Assembly: GCA_903632075.3 (NCBI GenBank)
Contig: CAHIKZ030004736.1
Coordinates: forward strand, 124,001-188,000
Direction of reading: 5' to 3'
Source of the DNA: Acanthosepion pharaonis
Taxonomy: Eukaryota > Mollusca > Cephalopoda > Sepiida > Sepiidae
DNA length: 64,000 nt
Shown here: positions 13,501 through 27,254 of the stretch, one piece after another
Position numbering within the stretch: position 1 is the stretch's first letter
How the letters are laid out: each line of letters begins with the position of its first letter
Notes under the pieces: model-generated
Seen by the model: the letters and a program-made list of their open reading frames with translations, nothing else
What the model was told of the DNA's origin: nothing
Database searches by the model: none
Translations under genes and position numbers: made by a program

Positions 13501-15610
13501 ATGTTGCCTAACTTTGGTGATTGTACAGGAAGCAGTATTTTAATGCTATATGGGTGTAAGTATATGGAAGACAATATCAACAAGGCAATATTTTATATTT
13601 CTGTTTTTATAAATAACTGTTTATGCATTTCACCTTTGCTAGGCTTCATCAGGTCAAAAACAAAAGCAGAAAATATGTGTATTTGTGTGTATGCTTAAAT
13701 AATAAATCCTTAGTCCTTTTTCTGCTAAGCTGGCATTTCTTGTGATGAAAGAAAAGAATAAAATTGAGTGATTTTGTAAAAAAGCTGTTAATATTTATTT
13801 TCTTTCTTTTCTTTAAAATTTTCTAATTTTTGTTCAAATTTTACATTCTCCCAGTTTTTCTGTTAGTTAAATCCTATGTTAAACCATTAGTATTTTTTCT
13901 GATAAGCTGGTGTTTCTCGTGATGAAAGAAAAGAATGAAATTTTGCAACTTTTGTAAAAAAGCTGTTTTTTTGTTTCATTTGTTTTTTTTTTTTTTTACA
14001 CACATTTTTTAATTTCATTTTTGATCTGATGAATGTAGAGCAAAACATATAATCTAATTTCAATAAAACAGTTTTCTATTTGTCATATTCTTCAAATATA
14101 AAACTGAGTAACAAGGAGAGAAGATACTCTAGTATGTTTGCAAAGACACTGAAAGTTAGGAATTGTGTATGGTTGTGACACACATGTGATACTGCTTGAC
14201 AGCATCACCTACTGACTTCATGCTACCTCCTGCTTTCCTGCCTGCTGGAAGTCATCATCTGTTGTTTTAGTTTTTAAGAACTCTGGTGAGCCATCTGACC
14301 CTTCCAACTATTGGCCTATTAGCCTTCTACCTCTTTTTGAGAAACTTCTGGAGGCCCTAGTCAATAGTTCATCATCTCTCATTGTAGAGCCTTTTCTCAG
14401 ACAAGCAATATGGCTTTTATTTCTCAAGATCAACTACTGATGTACTGATGAGAATTGTGGAAAGAGTCTATCATACTCTAAATAAAAACAGTGAAACCCA
14501 GGCTGTATCACTGGACATCTTGAAAGTCTTTGACAGAATCTGGCACTCAGGTCGTCTCCGCAAGCTGAAAAGTTATGGTGTCACCTGACATTTTTTTGAA
14601 CTGATCCAGTCTTTCCTATCAGATTGTGAAATGAAAGTTATCCTGAATGGCCACTCATCTAGATCCTTTCATATTAACGTGGGTATCCCCAGGGCTCCAT
14701 GCTTGCACCTACTCTGATTTTAATTTTCATTAATGACCTTCCTAAGGACATCAGCTCCCAACTTGGCATCTACGTTGACCACACAACCATTTACTCTTAC
14801 CTCAATAGTAAGGCTGATCAGTCCAACACAGTCAAAATGGCAGCCAATGTCCCAAATGAGCTCAAGTTCATTGTTAACTGGAGCAAAAGATGACTTGTTA
14901 ATTTTAATGCCTCCAAAATTAAAATTCTGAACATGAATCACCTGAGAGGCTCCTCACTGATCTAACCTATAGGAAGGTGACTCATTGTGCCTTCTCGGGC
15001 TCATGTTCTCAGCTGACATGAAGTAGAAAAACTATATTGAATCCATTGTTAGTCAGCTGCTATGAAAGTGTTATGCAAGACAATTTTACTCTCCAGAATC
15101 TATCTAAAATATCTATGTCTACCAGTCATCTATGCTTAGATTATTGCTGCCACATATATTCCAGTGCATCTGCTATTTACCTTCAGCATCTTGATAAAAT
15201 CCAAAGAAGAATTCTATGCTAATAATTTCTTTCCTCACACTTCTCACTTGTGGAACACCCTTCTGGCTCCATGCTTTCCAGCCAACTTTAATCTGCAAAA
15301 ATTTAAATGCAATGTCTACTGTCCTCCTGATTACTCTTTCTGCTCATTATTAATGTTTCTGCCCCTAATCCTTACACACCTTGTGATCCCTTGTGTTTTA
15401 GTAGCTTTACTGCCTTGCATGGGTATGCTATATTTATGGGTTAAAGTGCTCATTATAATGGATAGAGCATATATAAATATAAAAGTGAACATTGAAGTCA
15501 ATACCCAGAAGCAACAGTCTGTTTCATACTAAACACAATCATCAGGACTGAGGATTGCATTTAGCATGAAACAGACTGTCACCTCTGGATGTTGACTTCA
15601 ATGTCCACTT

Positions 15611-15657
<47 letters not shown>

Positions 15658-18600
15658 ACACTACCGTCATATTCAACCTATGAGGGTCAAGCAGTTCAGT
15701 TCCTAGGAACCGATAGCCAGACACTAGCACCTATGATTTGATTATAGTGGTGAAGGCTTTGTACAGAACCAACCACATTTTTTGAAGTGCTGAATATAGA
15801 GACCTGATGCACCACATGCCACAAGGTCTCCAAAAAGCCCTCTGCAGGTTTTGAATTCAGAGTTGTCCTTCTCCTAGACCAGTTGCCATCCAAGGCTATC
15901 GAACCCAGTCTGTCCTGTTATTTATCCATAGCTGGATGGAGAAGAAGAGGATTAATATCTATAAGGGCATGAGCAGTTGGATATAAATAGAGAGAAGGGC
16001 TAATAGTGGGTATATGTATGAAAATATGGAGAAACTCCTAAATGTTTTTTTTTTATTCTGAGAAAGTAATTTTTTTTTAAATCATTTCACCCTAAGCAAT
16101 AAAGCCACTAAAATGCAAAAGATCACTGAGCATGAAAAAAATCTGAGAGAAACACTTTATTAAGGATAGAGGACAATAAAAGAACAGGAATTAAGGATAC
16201 AAGATGAAATTTGACATATTTAAATTCTTGAAGATCAAAGTTGAATTTAAAGCAAGATGCCAGAAAAGATTTCCACAAGCAAGAAGTGTGAGAGCAGAAA
16301 CTTTTAGCATAGAACATATGCTTTCATCTAGCCATTTAAACTGTAAAATGATGAGACATATCTGCTAATCTAGTGCTGCACTTAAATTTACAAAGTTACC
16401 AAAAAGGAAAGCTCATCAGAACAATTACAATGAAAATATTTATAGAAAAGGCAGAAGCTACTTCTTGAGATTTATCATCATTTTATTGATGGAGTTATTA
16501 TTATTTATAGATGTGGAGGAAGATGATTTGTGGGGGGGGGAATACAACACACGTCAATTACAGTGTTAGATCAAAAATATTAAAAATGCAGGCACACAGT
16601 TTTAAATTTAAATTCTGACATCTGCTGTATCCCAAATTTTAACTTACGCATTCACATTCAATTTTTTATCATCAAGTAAAGCTTTAATCCACTATGCTAT
16701 TGTCTCCCAGGAAAATAACCTAGTGGATTAAAGATTAGATTAGTCTTGAATCATTAGAAGATTAAAATGTTAGCTTGTGAATTTAATGATATACTAAGAT
16801 CAATCATGGGGCTGGGTAATGTGGCTTAGACTTAGTGGATACACAAAGAGCAATAACTGGGTAGTTTGAAATTGTTTTTTTTTAATGTCTTATCAAGCGT
16901 TTGTGTGTTATTTAAAGCCCAAGCACATTTTTTGGATTGTAAGAAGAAGAATTTTTTTTTTGCAAGTGAATATTGCATTAAAATTTTTTTAGAGGTAACA
17001 ATGACTTTTTTCTAGATACAAGTCCTACCATTTAACCCATAAGTGGAGGGAGAAGAGATGGATTTATACATCTCCCAAAATGAATGAAATGAATTCATCT
17101 AAAATTTGAACTTGGCTCTGCTATTTCTCCTTCCAAGTTGCTGCAAGGATGCAAAAAGCAATTATCTCCTTTGGTTAAGATGAAGTCAGATGACAGCCAC
17201 TTACTGACATCTGTGCATAGAGTGACAAAAGTAGACAGTTGTTTAGTTAGCCGTCTGGAGTCAATATGAGTGGTCAGTTATTCATAAGCACAGGTGCAAC
17301 AAGACCTCTGCCTGAACCCAAGTTCATTGTGCCATTTCCCAGTTGGGAAAAATATATCCTCACCAGAGACATATAAAAACTATCTCTGGCTTGCAGTCAT
17401 CTCAGGAAATACCTATTGTTTTCCCATTGGGAGGTATGTCCCCACCAGAGACATACAAGATAAATCTGGACTACTCAAATTCCCACAGGAAAATATAAAT
17501 ATCACTTCTCCAGGAACAGAGAATACTCTTGCAGCTTAAATTCCTGTTGGGAACTATTACAAATAAGACACATAATTTACATTTTCACACTGCTTATTGT
17601 TGTATACATAACTTATAGTTTATGTGTGAGACAAGTACTTGTATATAATTTTGTGTTTGACTTAAAAGTATAAAAATCTCTAAGAACAAAGCTTGCTTGT
17701 TTGTCCTTTTTCTTTCAGCTATTCTGTCCTGTCTGTGCATTATCATGTTGTTATATCATGCATATGATAATGTTAATAGTGGGGGAAAGGAAATAGGATA
17801 TATTCTTTTCTTCCATAGCACACACATTAACCGGTATACCTGATGTGATATTAAGGGACCATTACTTCTTGAATAGAACCGCTAACCCTGCTATACATTA
17901 CAGCACCCACATATCCTTACTAAATAAAAACAAGGCAATATATCCCCAGTCATAGACAACAGACTAAGAACAGTCTACCCCTGTAGATTAAATAAAGGGT
18001 TCTATTCAAAATTTCCAGAAGGTTACCTGGATTGACAGACACCTGAAGAAGGCCAGAGGGCACAACAGCTGAAACTTTGTGATAATCACCCTAGGACATT
18101 AGTCTGAATGTAAAGAAAGATAACTCCTCATTGCAGAAATTGTTATGGACATAATTGTGTTCAGAAAGCACCCAGCTATTTTGAACTACTCGAGAAATGT
18201 TTGTGTCCCTTTTTGGTATAACAATCAAATGGGATTACTCAGTTGGCATTTAAAAATTATGGTAAATTGAGGAACTCTAATTTCGTTTTGTAAAATTCCT
18301 TAATTGAATTCTTGATGAGAGATTGAAACACATCCCTAATCAATTTTTTACTGCTATGTACATAATGATATTTAATTTTTTTTTCTAAGAAACAAACATC
18401 CAGATATTTATATCAGGAATTTTTTTTTAAATTATCTAAGCAACTTACCCAGTATTCCAATTTTCATTGGATTCTTTTTTCCTTTCTTTTTTTTCAAAAA
18501 TTTAAGGAATTCAAGACGTTTCCAAATCTTCTTCTCGGCTCCTTCACGGATGGCACAAGTCATAACCAAAACAACATTACTCTAATAAAATATAAAAAAA

Positions 18601-20080
18601 CACAAGAAATTATGAAAAAAAGTAAGAATGCTGATTTTATCACAATAATATGTAATGATATATATCATAATGGATTTTATATATATTAACATTTGCACTG
18701 AAAATTGGAATGGCCCATATATCACTAACCAAACAACCAACATGAAAGAATTCTTTTATGACACTAAGCCACATAATATCTAACAATTTCTTAAATCAAA
18801 TTGTATTCCAAAATATAACTTCAATAAAACTACAGCATAAAACACATATCATTGCTTCTAGTAATCATGTCCACACAAACATGTATATGCATAAAAACTG
18901 AATATCATCTACCACGTATTCAATTGTGAAAGCAGAATAACATATTTTTATTACTTCAAAGCTCCTAAGAAAATTAAATTTCAGCAATAAATGACCCATA
19001 AGAAATTGATATGCAGTTAAACAAACAAATCAATCATTTGAATAACAAATATGGCAGACAAATTCACTGGAATGATCAAAATATGGCAAGAAATAAAGAA
19101 AAAGGAATAGAAACAATTCTAAGATTCTGTCATGACTCATCACTTTTGCTTGTGAGAGGAAATCTGGAAATGTACCAAGAATGAAAAAAATTAAATAGTT
19201 TGCATCTTTGTGAGATGTTTGAATTTTAAGTTTTTAATGTTTATCATGTCATGTGGATTTGACATTTTTGAGTGTTAAAAGTTTGCCGTGATGCATGAAC
19301 AAAGTTTCATTTCAGTTTTTCTCTGGAAGAGATCAGAACAAGAGAAACTGGAAAATCAATGTTGTTCTTTGATATAAAATACTTTTCTTTTTTCTTTAAT
19401 TAATCGATATTAGTCTAGATCTAGATCTAGAATAAAACTAGATCTAGAATAAAACTCAAGAAAAAAATCTTGATTTAACACATTCACATTGCACAAAGAT
19501 TGGTGGGATTTTCTGATGTCAAAAAAGGCTGTGAACATTTTTAAGTAGATAAATGAATGACAAAATTAAAAAAACTAAGTGATGTTTTGTTTGGAAAAGG
19601 AACTTCTTCAGGCAATGATTTTTATCAATAGAGTCAGAAAATTTTCATTTAGCACACACACACACACACACACATTTGTACAAAATAAAATGACATAAGA
19701 TGGAATCACCATTTCAAGAAATCCAGTCATACGAGAAAAAAGCAAAACAAAACATAAACAACCAACCATGTTACCAGAAAACAAAAAATGTGTCTTTTCA
19801 TAAAAGTGCTCAACATTATAAGATCCACAAGTCTTTAGTACAAGTGTTATAATATAACAGTGCTCAAGTGAGCCATGACTATAGGATTCCTGGTATGGTT
19901 TGTATATATAAGCCTCATGTGTTTATGTAAATCACCAGTAGTATTTTTGATCAACCTAGGGGGAATATATTCATCAATGGAACCAGAAGAAACCTTTGTC
20001 AGCAACCCAATGATTATACACAGGATGTGTAGGAAACTATAGTCATGGATAATGATTGGCTTAATATCATTTTTTCATTA

Positions 20081-20117
<37 letters not shown>

Positions 20118-21929
20118 TATTATAATTTTTTTCATATAGACAAAAACATTTACTCACTACAAAGATGCAACTTCGTTTCGGTGCATTTCAATTACACCTC
20201 GATATGAACAATTCTGCTTGTAAGCAGGATGTATGTGAAATGTCACTTCCTTTTTTCCATTTGTTTGAGAAAAAAAATATACATAAAGCAAAAAGGTGAC
20301 AGAGTGAACAGTAGTGCTTTTTGATAGCAGTTTGGTGAAGGATGGGTGAGATGTTAAACTGGTGGTTAGACTGGAGAAATTCCTTGTCAATAATAGCGAT
20401 CAAAAGCTTAGGTACAGCATTTCCAAGCTTTCTAAGAGTGAGGGGTTGAAGAGGAAAGTTGGGAATAGAAGATAGTAATACAATGAAAGGGGTAGGAGGG
20501 ATAAATTCATTAATTTGGAAATTCTTGCAAAAATTAAATAATTATTGGATTTTAATGAATTGTTCAGAACTATTTAAAAAATGAATGAAATTATTTTAGA
20601 AATGTTTGTTTTTTAGATCTGTTATCCCACTTTACTTAATTTTATGAAAAACTTGAAATCCCAAACTGTAAGTCTTTGTATTTGTTTTTATTAAATGCAG
20701 ATGACTTTAAAGTATAAAAATTGATTTTTTTGTTAATCGATTAACTGTTCTACCCAAAGTTTAGCCATGAATTGTCAAATATAAAACCTAATAAAACTAA
20801 GACATTATTTAATTAAAAAAAGCTTCTAATGGCTTTTCTGAATAATACATATTAAGGACATTTTTATTTGAAGCCAAAATATTTTTTCAATGAAAAATGA
20901 ATTTTTAATTAATTGTTTTTAATTTTAAAAATGTGGTAGAATTGTTAAGTATTTTAAAATGAAATTTGAAGCCATGTGTCTCAGAAAATGCTCTTATTAA
21001 AAGACCTACCTTTTACAGATCTTAAATTTGAAAGCTTATTACAATCTGCAAAACTGTATTTTTACAATAATTTTTTAATATATGAAAAAATGTATTAAAA
21101 ATGCTCCCGGTGAAGCATGATTCTGAAACAATGTTACGTGTGCTTGAGTTGTTTCTCCTGATAGCATATCAAATTCTCTGACTGATCAATCATCAATGTC
21201 ATATTTTCAAAAGTTATTTTTTTTTTTTTTTACATATTACACTAAATATTTTCTTTTCAATTTTTAAATATAATTTGTTTCTTTTTCAGTGAAAGATATA
21301 TTGCAATTATTAATTTTTCTTTTTTAGATTCAATTTTAGGGACTGAAACAGTACAGGCTTTAGACATATCTTTGTTAAAAAAAGTACCTAAAAGATATCA
21401 ATAAATACTAGACGTTTGAAAGTATTTAATTTTTAAGAATTATAGTTAAACAACCTGGTTCACTCAATTAATTAAAAATACTGTCACTTCTACACGTCTG
21501 TCCGATAAATTGTCCTAAGGTTAGTTGTTGATATATTGATGTAAACATCAATTCACCACTGTTAGACATGCTTCTCTTATTTCCAACTAAATTTTTTCTA
21601 CTAAAAAGTTAAGTAATGTTTGTTTCAAATTACAGTAAGTATATTTTAAATTTTAGAATTTTCCTAAAATAACTTTTGAAAAAAGTATAATTGAATTTTA
21701 CAAAATTTTTAAACAGAGAAATTCACTTATGTTTAAAAAAAACTGTCAATAATAGCTGACATGATTAATTTTATGTCAATTTTGATGACTCAAAAAGAAC
21801 AAGAGTTTTACCTAAAATTTCAGACATGCTAGAAAGAATTAAAAAAAATTAAAAAAATACTCAAAAAATATTTTGGCCTTTCTTCTTAATAATAACAAAC
21901 ATTTAGATTGATAAAAAAATTGTTTAATT

Positions 21930-21965
<36 letters not shown>

Positions 21966-22740
21966 CAAAATGACATTATTGATGCATGTGTTATTAAAAT
22001 CTATGGAACTTTTCCATTTAATAATCTTTTTTCTGTTTTTTCTTGCAAGTTTTTTATATTTGGGTCTAAGTTGCTGAAAAAAGACGTGTCCAGTTGTCAT
22101 TAACTGTCATTATGGATGTTATGTTTCAGTTTGAAGTAGGTTGTTTATTTTTTTTATTTTTATAGACAATATAAACTCTCTCAGATCGGCTTACATAGCA
22201 TCTTAATGACATCTTCACCATAAAAAACACCTTGTAACAACACACTGTACCACTAGTAACAGATTCAAATCCTCAGAAATAAGAAAAATCCTAATCAACA
22301 ATACTAAAATCTTCTATAAAAACAAAAAAAAAACGATTACAAATTCTTGAAGCCATCATAATTAAAAAACAAAAACACAGCATAAATAAAATAGCATTTA
22401 ATACTGACAGAAACATCTTAAATATATTTAATAACTCATCCTCTAAATAATAAATTCCACCAACCTCCCAATTGCGAATGAACTAATCTAATAACCAAGC
22501 CTAAACACCCAAAATATTATCTATAAAAATGAAATATTAAACAACTGAAACAGGATGACGGTCAATGACAACCAAAAGCGCTTGTCAAGATACCAAGGAC
22601 TAGGGCCTTCTTTCAGCAACTTAGACCCAAATATAAAAAACTTGCAAGAAAACAACAAAAAAAAAAAAAACAGAAAAAAATTATTTAAATGGAAAAGTTC
22701 CATAGTCTTTAACAACACATGCCTCAATAATGACATGCTG

Positions 22741-22815
<75 letters not shown>

Positions 22816-23039
22816 TATAATTTAGCCTAATATAGGGGCTGGCAAAAATACATACACACACAGAATATATTCGTGTACCATGATAATTTTGAAGATAATT
22901 TAAGAGCATCATACATGAGATATAAAATTAGTGTATGTACAGCTGGCCTTGGCCATGCCATTGACCAAACTGTATATACATTTACCATAGTCAAAAAATT
23001 AGCTTCAAATTAGGTCTTCAAAAGTTGCATGATATGCAA

Positions 23040-23080
<41 letters not shown>

Positions 23081-24284
23081 GGGTGCACTGGGTTTGTTTA
23101 TGACTACACATGCATATAAACAAAAGAGTTTCAAAATTTAGAAAGAATTTTTTTCAGTCTAGCTAAATTCATCTAGATTCTTTTTTTGTTGTTTCTATCA
23201 CTTTTGTTATTAAATAACCCACATTGTGGTAACAGAAAATCTGTCAAGAATGGTGTAACATAAGAACCTGGACATAAATTTACTGTGAATGAACTAGTGA
23301 TTAAAGCACTTTATAGACATTTTTGTCTTAGTGAATTATTTTCTCTTTAATTAGAGTAGCATTTTTTATGTCAAAATTTGGGTATTCTAAGATGATATTC
23401 TATTAGTCTATATAATGCTTTATTATAATTTTTTAATCAGTTTCCTAATTGTTTTGTTATGTGTCAGTATTTTTTTATTAGTAAATTGATTTAGTCATTA
23501 TATTAGTTCTTATTCATTATGACAATCCCACCTCCTTTGTCCGTAGTTTTCCTTATTTTTTGTTAGGTTCTTTAGTGTACGTAAGTGTTACTGTCATAAT
23601 TGTTGCTAGTTTCTACGGTAGCAGTGATTATTCCTGGAATGAAGCCTTAGGTGAAATCTGTGTCATTTTGTCTATGCTGTTTTATTATTGTGTCAATTCA
23701 AAAAGGTGATCTAATTGAATTTCCAACCCTCAGTATTTACATGAAGAAAAGAAATATATTGAAAATACTTTCAAGACTCTTCAGTACTCTAAGTATTTTA
23801 TATTCAATGTGAAACAAAAGGTTCATAAAATATTCCAAAATAGAAAAGTGGCCCCTCCCGACAAATCTAATGAATCAAAAAAATATATTGTTGTACCCAC
23901 TAACTTTATCACAACTACAATTGAAAAGAATTTATCTAAACTCAACATAAAATTTTTCACATCTACACCTAAAACAATAAAAGACTTAATAGAAAATAAA
24001 ACAAGCCAAAATTTGATGGAGGAATTTATTTTTATTAACTGCAAGGATTGCTGGAAAGAATATATTGGAGAAACCTCAAGAAAAGAATGTAGATGAATTT
24101 GGCTAGATTGAAAAAAAATTTTTTTTTCTAAATTTGAAACTCCCAGTGTCTCTTGGTTGTGTGCATGTGTAGTCACAGCAACATAAAAAAACCCAGTCTG
24201 ATGAAGTCCTATGAAACATGTCACAAAAACATTTTCCCATTTGTCATACATCTTTTCTTTCAAAACAGCTCTTGATATATAAGC

Positions 24285-24349
<65 letters not shown>

Positions 24350-26296
24350 ACACACACACACACACAGGGAGATATCACACCTGAAATAATAATAATGATA
24401 ATAAAGGAGGATATGCTGTAAAACAAAAAACATCAAGTAAAAGAGAGGCATTTTTAAATAACCATGATGCTAATATGCTGTAAAGACTTTAAAATGTAAA
24501 TGTTACAGAAAGTTAATTTAGAACACGAAATACAATCTTTTTGTAAGTGCACAAAGAAGATATCAAATTATTAATAGAAAATTACTGGAACAATAATAAT
24601 TTGGAACTTTTAAAAAAAGAAGTGGATTTTGACACTATAAGAATTGAAGTTAAAATTAAGTATGTTTTGATCTAGAATTTATTTTTAAAACATGAACCTC
24701 TGTAGTTTACAAAGAATGGCAGAATAATTAATAGTGAGGTGATAAGCAATAGTGTCTGGTTGTTTAATGAAAAAGTAAATTGTTTATTCTTGGTGGAGTG
24801 AAGTTGTATTTTGGTAGTATGTCAGTATTTGCACACTAGAAAAACAGATACGTCACCAGTCTGGGATATGGGTTCATCTGTCTTTGAATGCAGTTGAACT
24901 GAGTGGAGAGATGTCAGAGATTGAAAAGGAAGCGTCTGCTGTGTGTTGCTGAAGCTGAGGGGGAAGAAGCTACTTCTACTACTACTATTACTACTACTGA
25001 GAATGGGGGACATCGAAGGTTGTAGTAGTTGAGCTAAAAGCAGACCAAAAAGGGTTAAAATGAAGGCCACATCACTCCTTTACTGAAATTATTCAAAGTA
25101 TTTGTGTTTGTTTGGTTATTGTTTACATACAAGAAATATTCAACCTTGTACAACAAGAATTATTTTTTTGTGTGTTGCTTTTAAATAAAAAAAAAACAAA
25201 AACTTTTGTCCTTTCAAAATTGAGTTAGTTGGTCATATTTATTTTTCTGTTAACCCGATTCTCACCCAATGAATTCACAGGTGGTCCAACAGAAAGATTG
25301 GGAACCGGAGACTTGTGTCTAACCTGTAATACCAGACCAATGGCTGGTCTTGTGGAGTTCAGTGGGGTGAGGATACAGTGTTATATACATAAATATATAT
25401 TCATACATGTTTCAGTATTTACATTAGTCGGACTATTGTCCTCATCTTTGTTGCCATATTTGTCACAACGTTTCGGCCGTTGTACGCTCCGGCCTTCTTC
25501 AGGCGGTTGGAATTTCGAACTGAACCCATTATTTCGATCACTGGGGTAGACTGTTCTAGTTCCACGTGCCATGTTTGATGGATGTCAGTTATTAGTTATC
25601 TCCTGCTAATTTTCCCTCTGAAAGTTCTCCACTGCCTTAACCAGGAACGTCTGATAAGCTTAATAACATTATCATTAAATGAACAATCTGGCCGCATAAC
25701 AATTCTGTAAAATCCTTGTTGAAAACACAATTATACTTAAACATGAAAACAATAAACAAAAACCAAAAATTCTTGAAGCTATATACATAAAACAGTTGAA
25801 ACCTAACCTCAACAAAATAAACTTTGAAATCTCCATAAATATTCTTAAATATCTATAATTAGTAACAGAAGCCATTGGTTTATACTAACGGCTTTCCATG
25901 CTTAATACTTCTTGAATTCACTCTTGCGTGGTCATGTGTGACATTATGAGCTGCGGTGCGATTTTCGCTCCCAGTGTCTTATATGCACGTGTTTATCATT
26001 GCTTGGAAATCATCCATTTAAACAAAAACAAGCTATCATAACATACTTGCCCGTGTATTGCTTAATATATTGTACAGTAATTGTCATCTTTAATAATTGC
26101 TTATGTAAGCCGAAAGCTTAGATTGGATTAAAAATATGTATCAATATTGTGATTTTCTTTCTTCGTTTAATGATAATGTTATTAAGCTTATCAGACATTA
26201 TGAAAAGAATTTACATAAAATAAATAGACAATACTTGTCTATATTATTTAATGAAACATGTATGAATGAAAAAATGCTGCCTAAATACACACACAC

Positions 26297-26345
<49 letters not shown>

Positions 26346-27223
26346 TAGTTTAAAAGCTGCCCTATCAGGACACATTTAAGCACATTATTAGATTGGCGGC
26401 AAGATCTCAGCCTTTTACAGTTTTTATAGCTGTAACCATAACTTCTATGCTAACAGTCTCTTCTATCATACTTCTTACTTGTGGAACTCTCTTCCAACCT
26501 CTTGATCTCCAGTCAACTTTGATCTTCCAAAATTTAAATGCAATGTTAACAGTCATCTTCTGTCTTCTTAATTCCTGTTTTTTTATTATTCTCTCTTCTT
26601 GATAGTAGTTTTTCTCTTATTCTCTGATACTCATTAACCCCACCCATCACACTGTGTCTTAGTGGCTTTGTTTTCTTGCTTGGGGTGAAAAGAAAAGAAA
26701 AAAGATTCTATAAATAATTTGTAATTGGAATATCTACTCACTTCTTGTATGACCATCGTTCTTTCAAATCCATTTTTCTTCAAAATGGCCCAAACAATTT
26801 CAGTATCACTGACATTCATTTGGCAGCCATAAGTTTCAAAATAAACTGTAAACAAAAACATTGCCAGATTGTAAGAAAACATTCAACACTCAAAAATGTC
26901 ATTTTTGCTTGAATTTCTAGTTATTTAAATTTGAAGTATTGTTCTAATCTTTGTTGTAATTATCACAGCATTTTGGCTGTTATGCCCCCAACCTTCATCA
27001 GATGCTTGTTGATTCATGTAACCATCACGGAATTTCAAATTGGACCTTTTATTTAATCTACAAGTTAGATTGTTCTTACTCTGCTACTTATGTTCAGAGA
27101 TATCTTGTATATCAGAATTTATTTTTTTTATTCTTGGTCGGACTGAGAACTTAACAGTTTCTTGTATTTCTTTTAGTGCGAATGCATTTTTGTGTGTTAT
27201 TAATGTGCACGTGTATGTGTACA

Positions 27224-27254
<31 letters not shown>

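Noticed and set aside
19417..19460. Short ctagat tandem units as a regulatory array
   Set aside because: Only a few hexamer units with no other signal; simple repeat.
22555..22912. Open frames of alternating Ile-Tyr on both strands
   Set aside because: They are translations of the (TA)n microsatellite. The same applies near 4740, 10290, 24300, 26310, 48460 and 54030.
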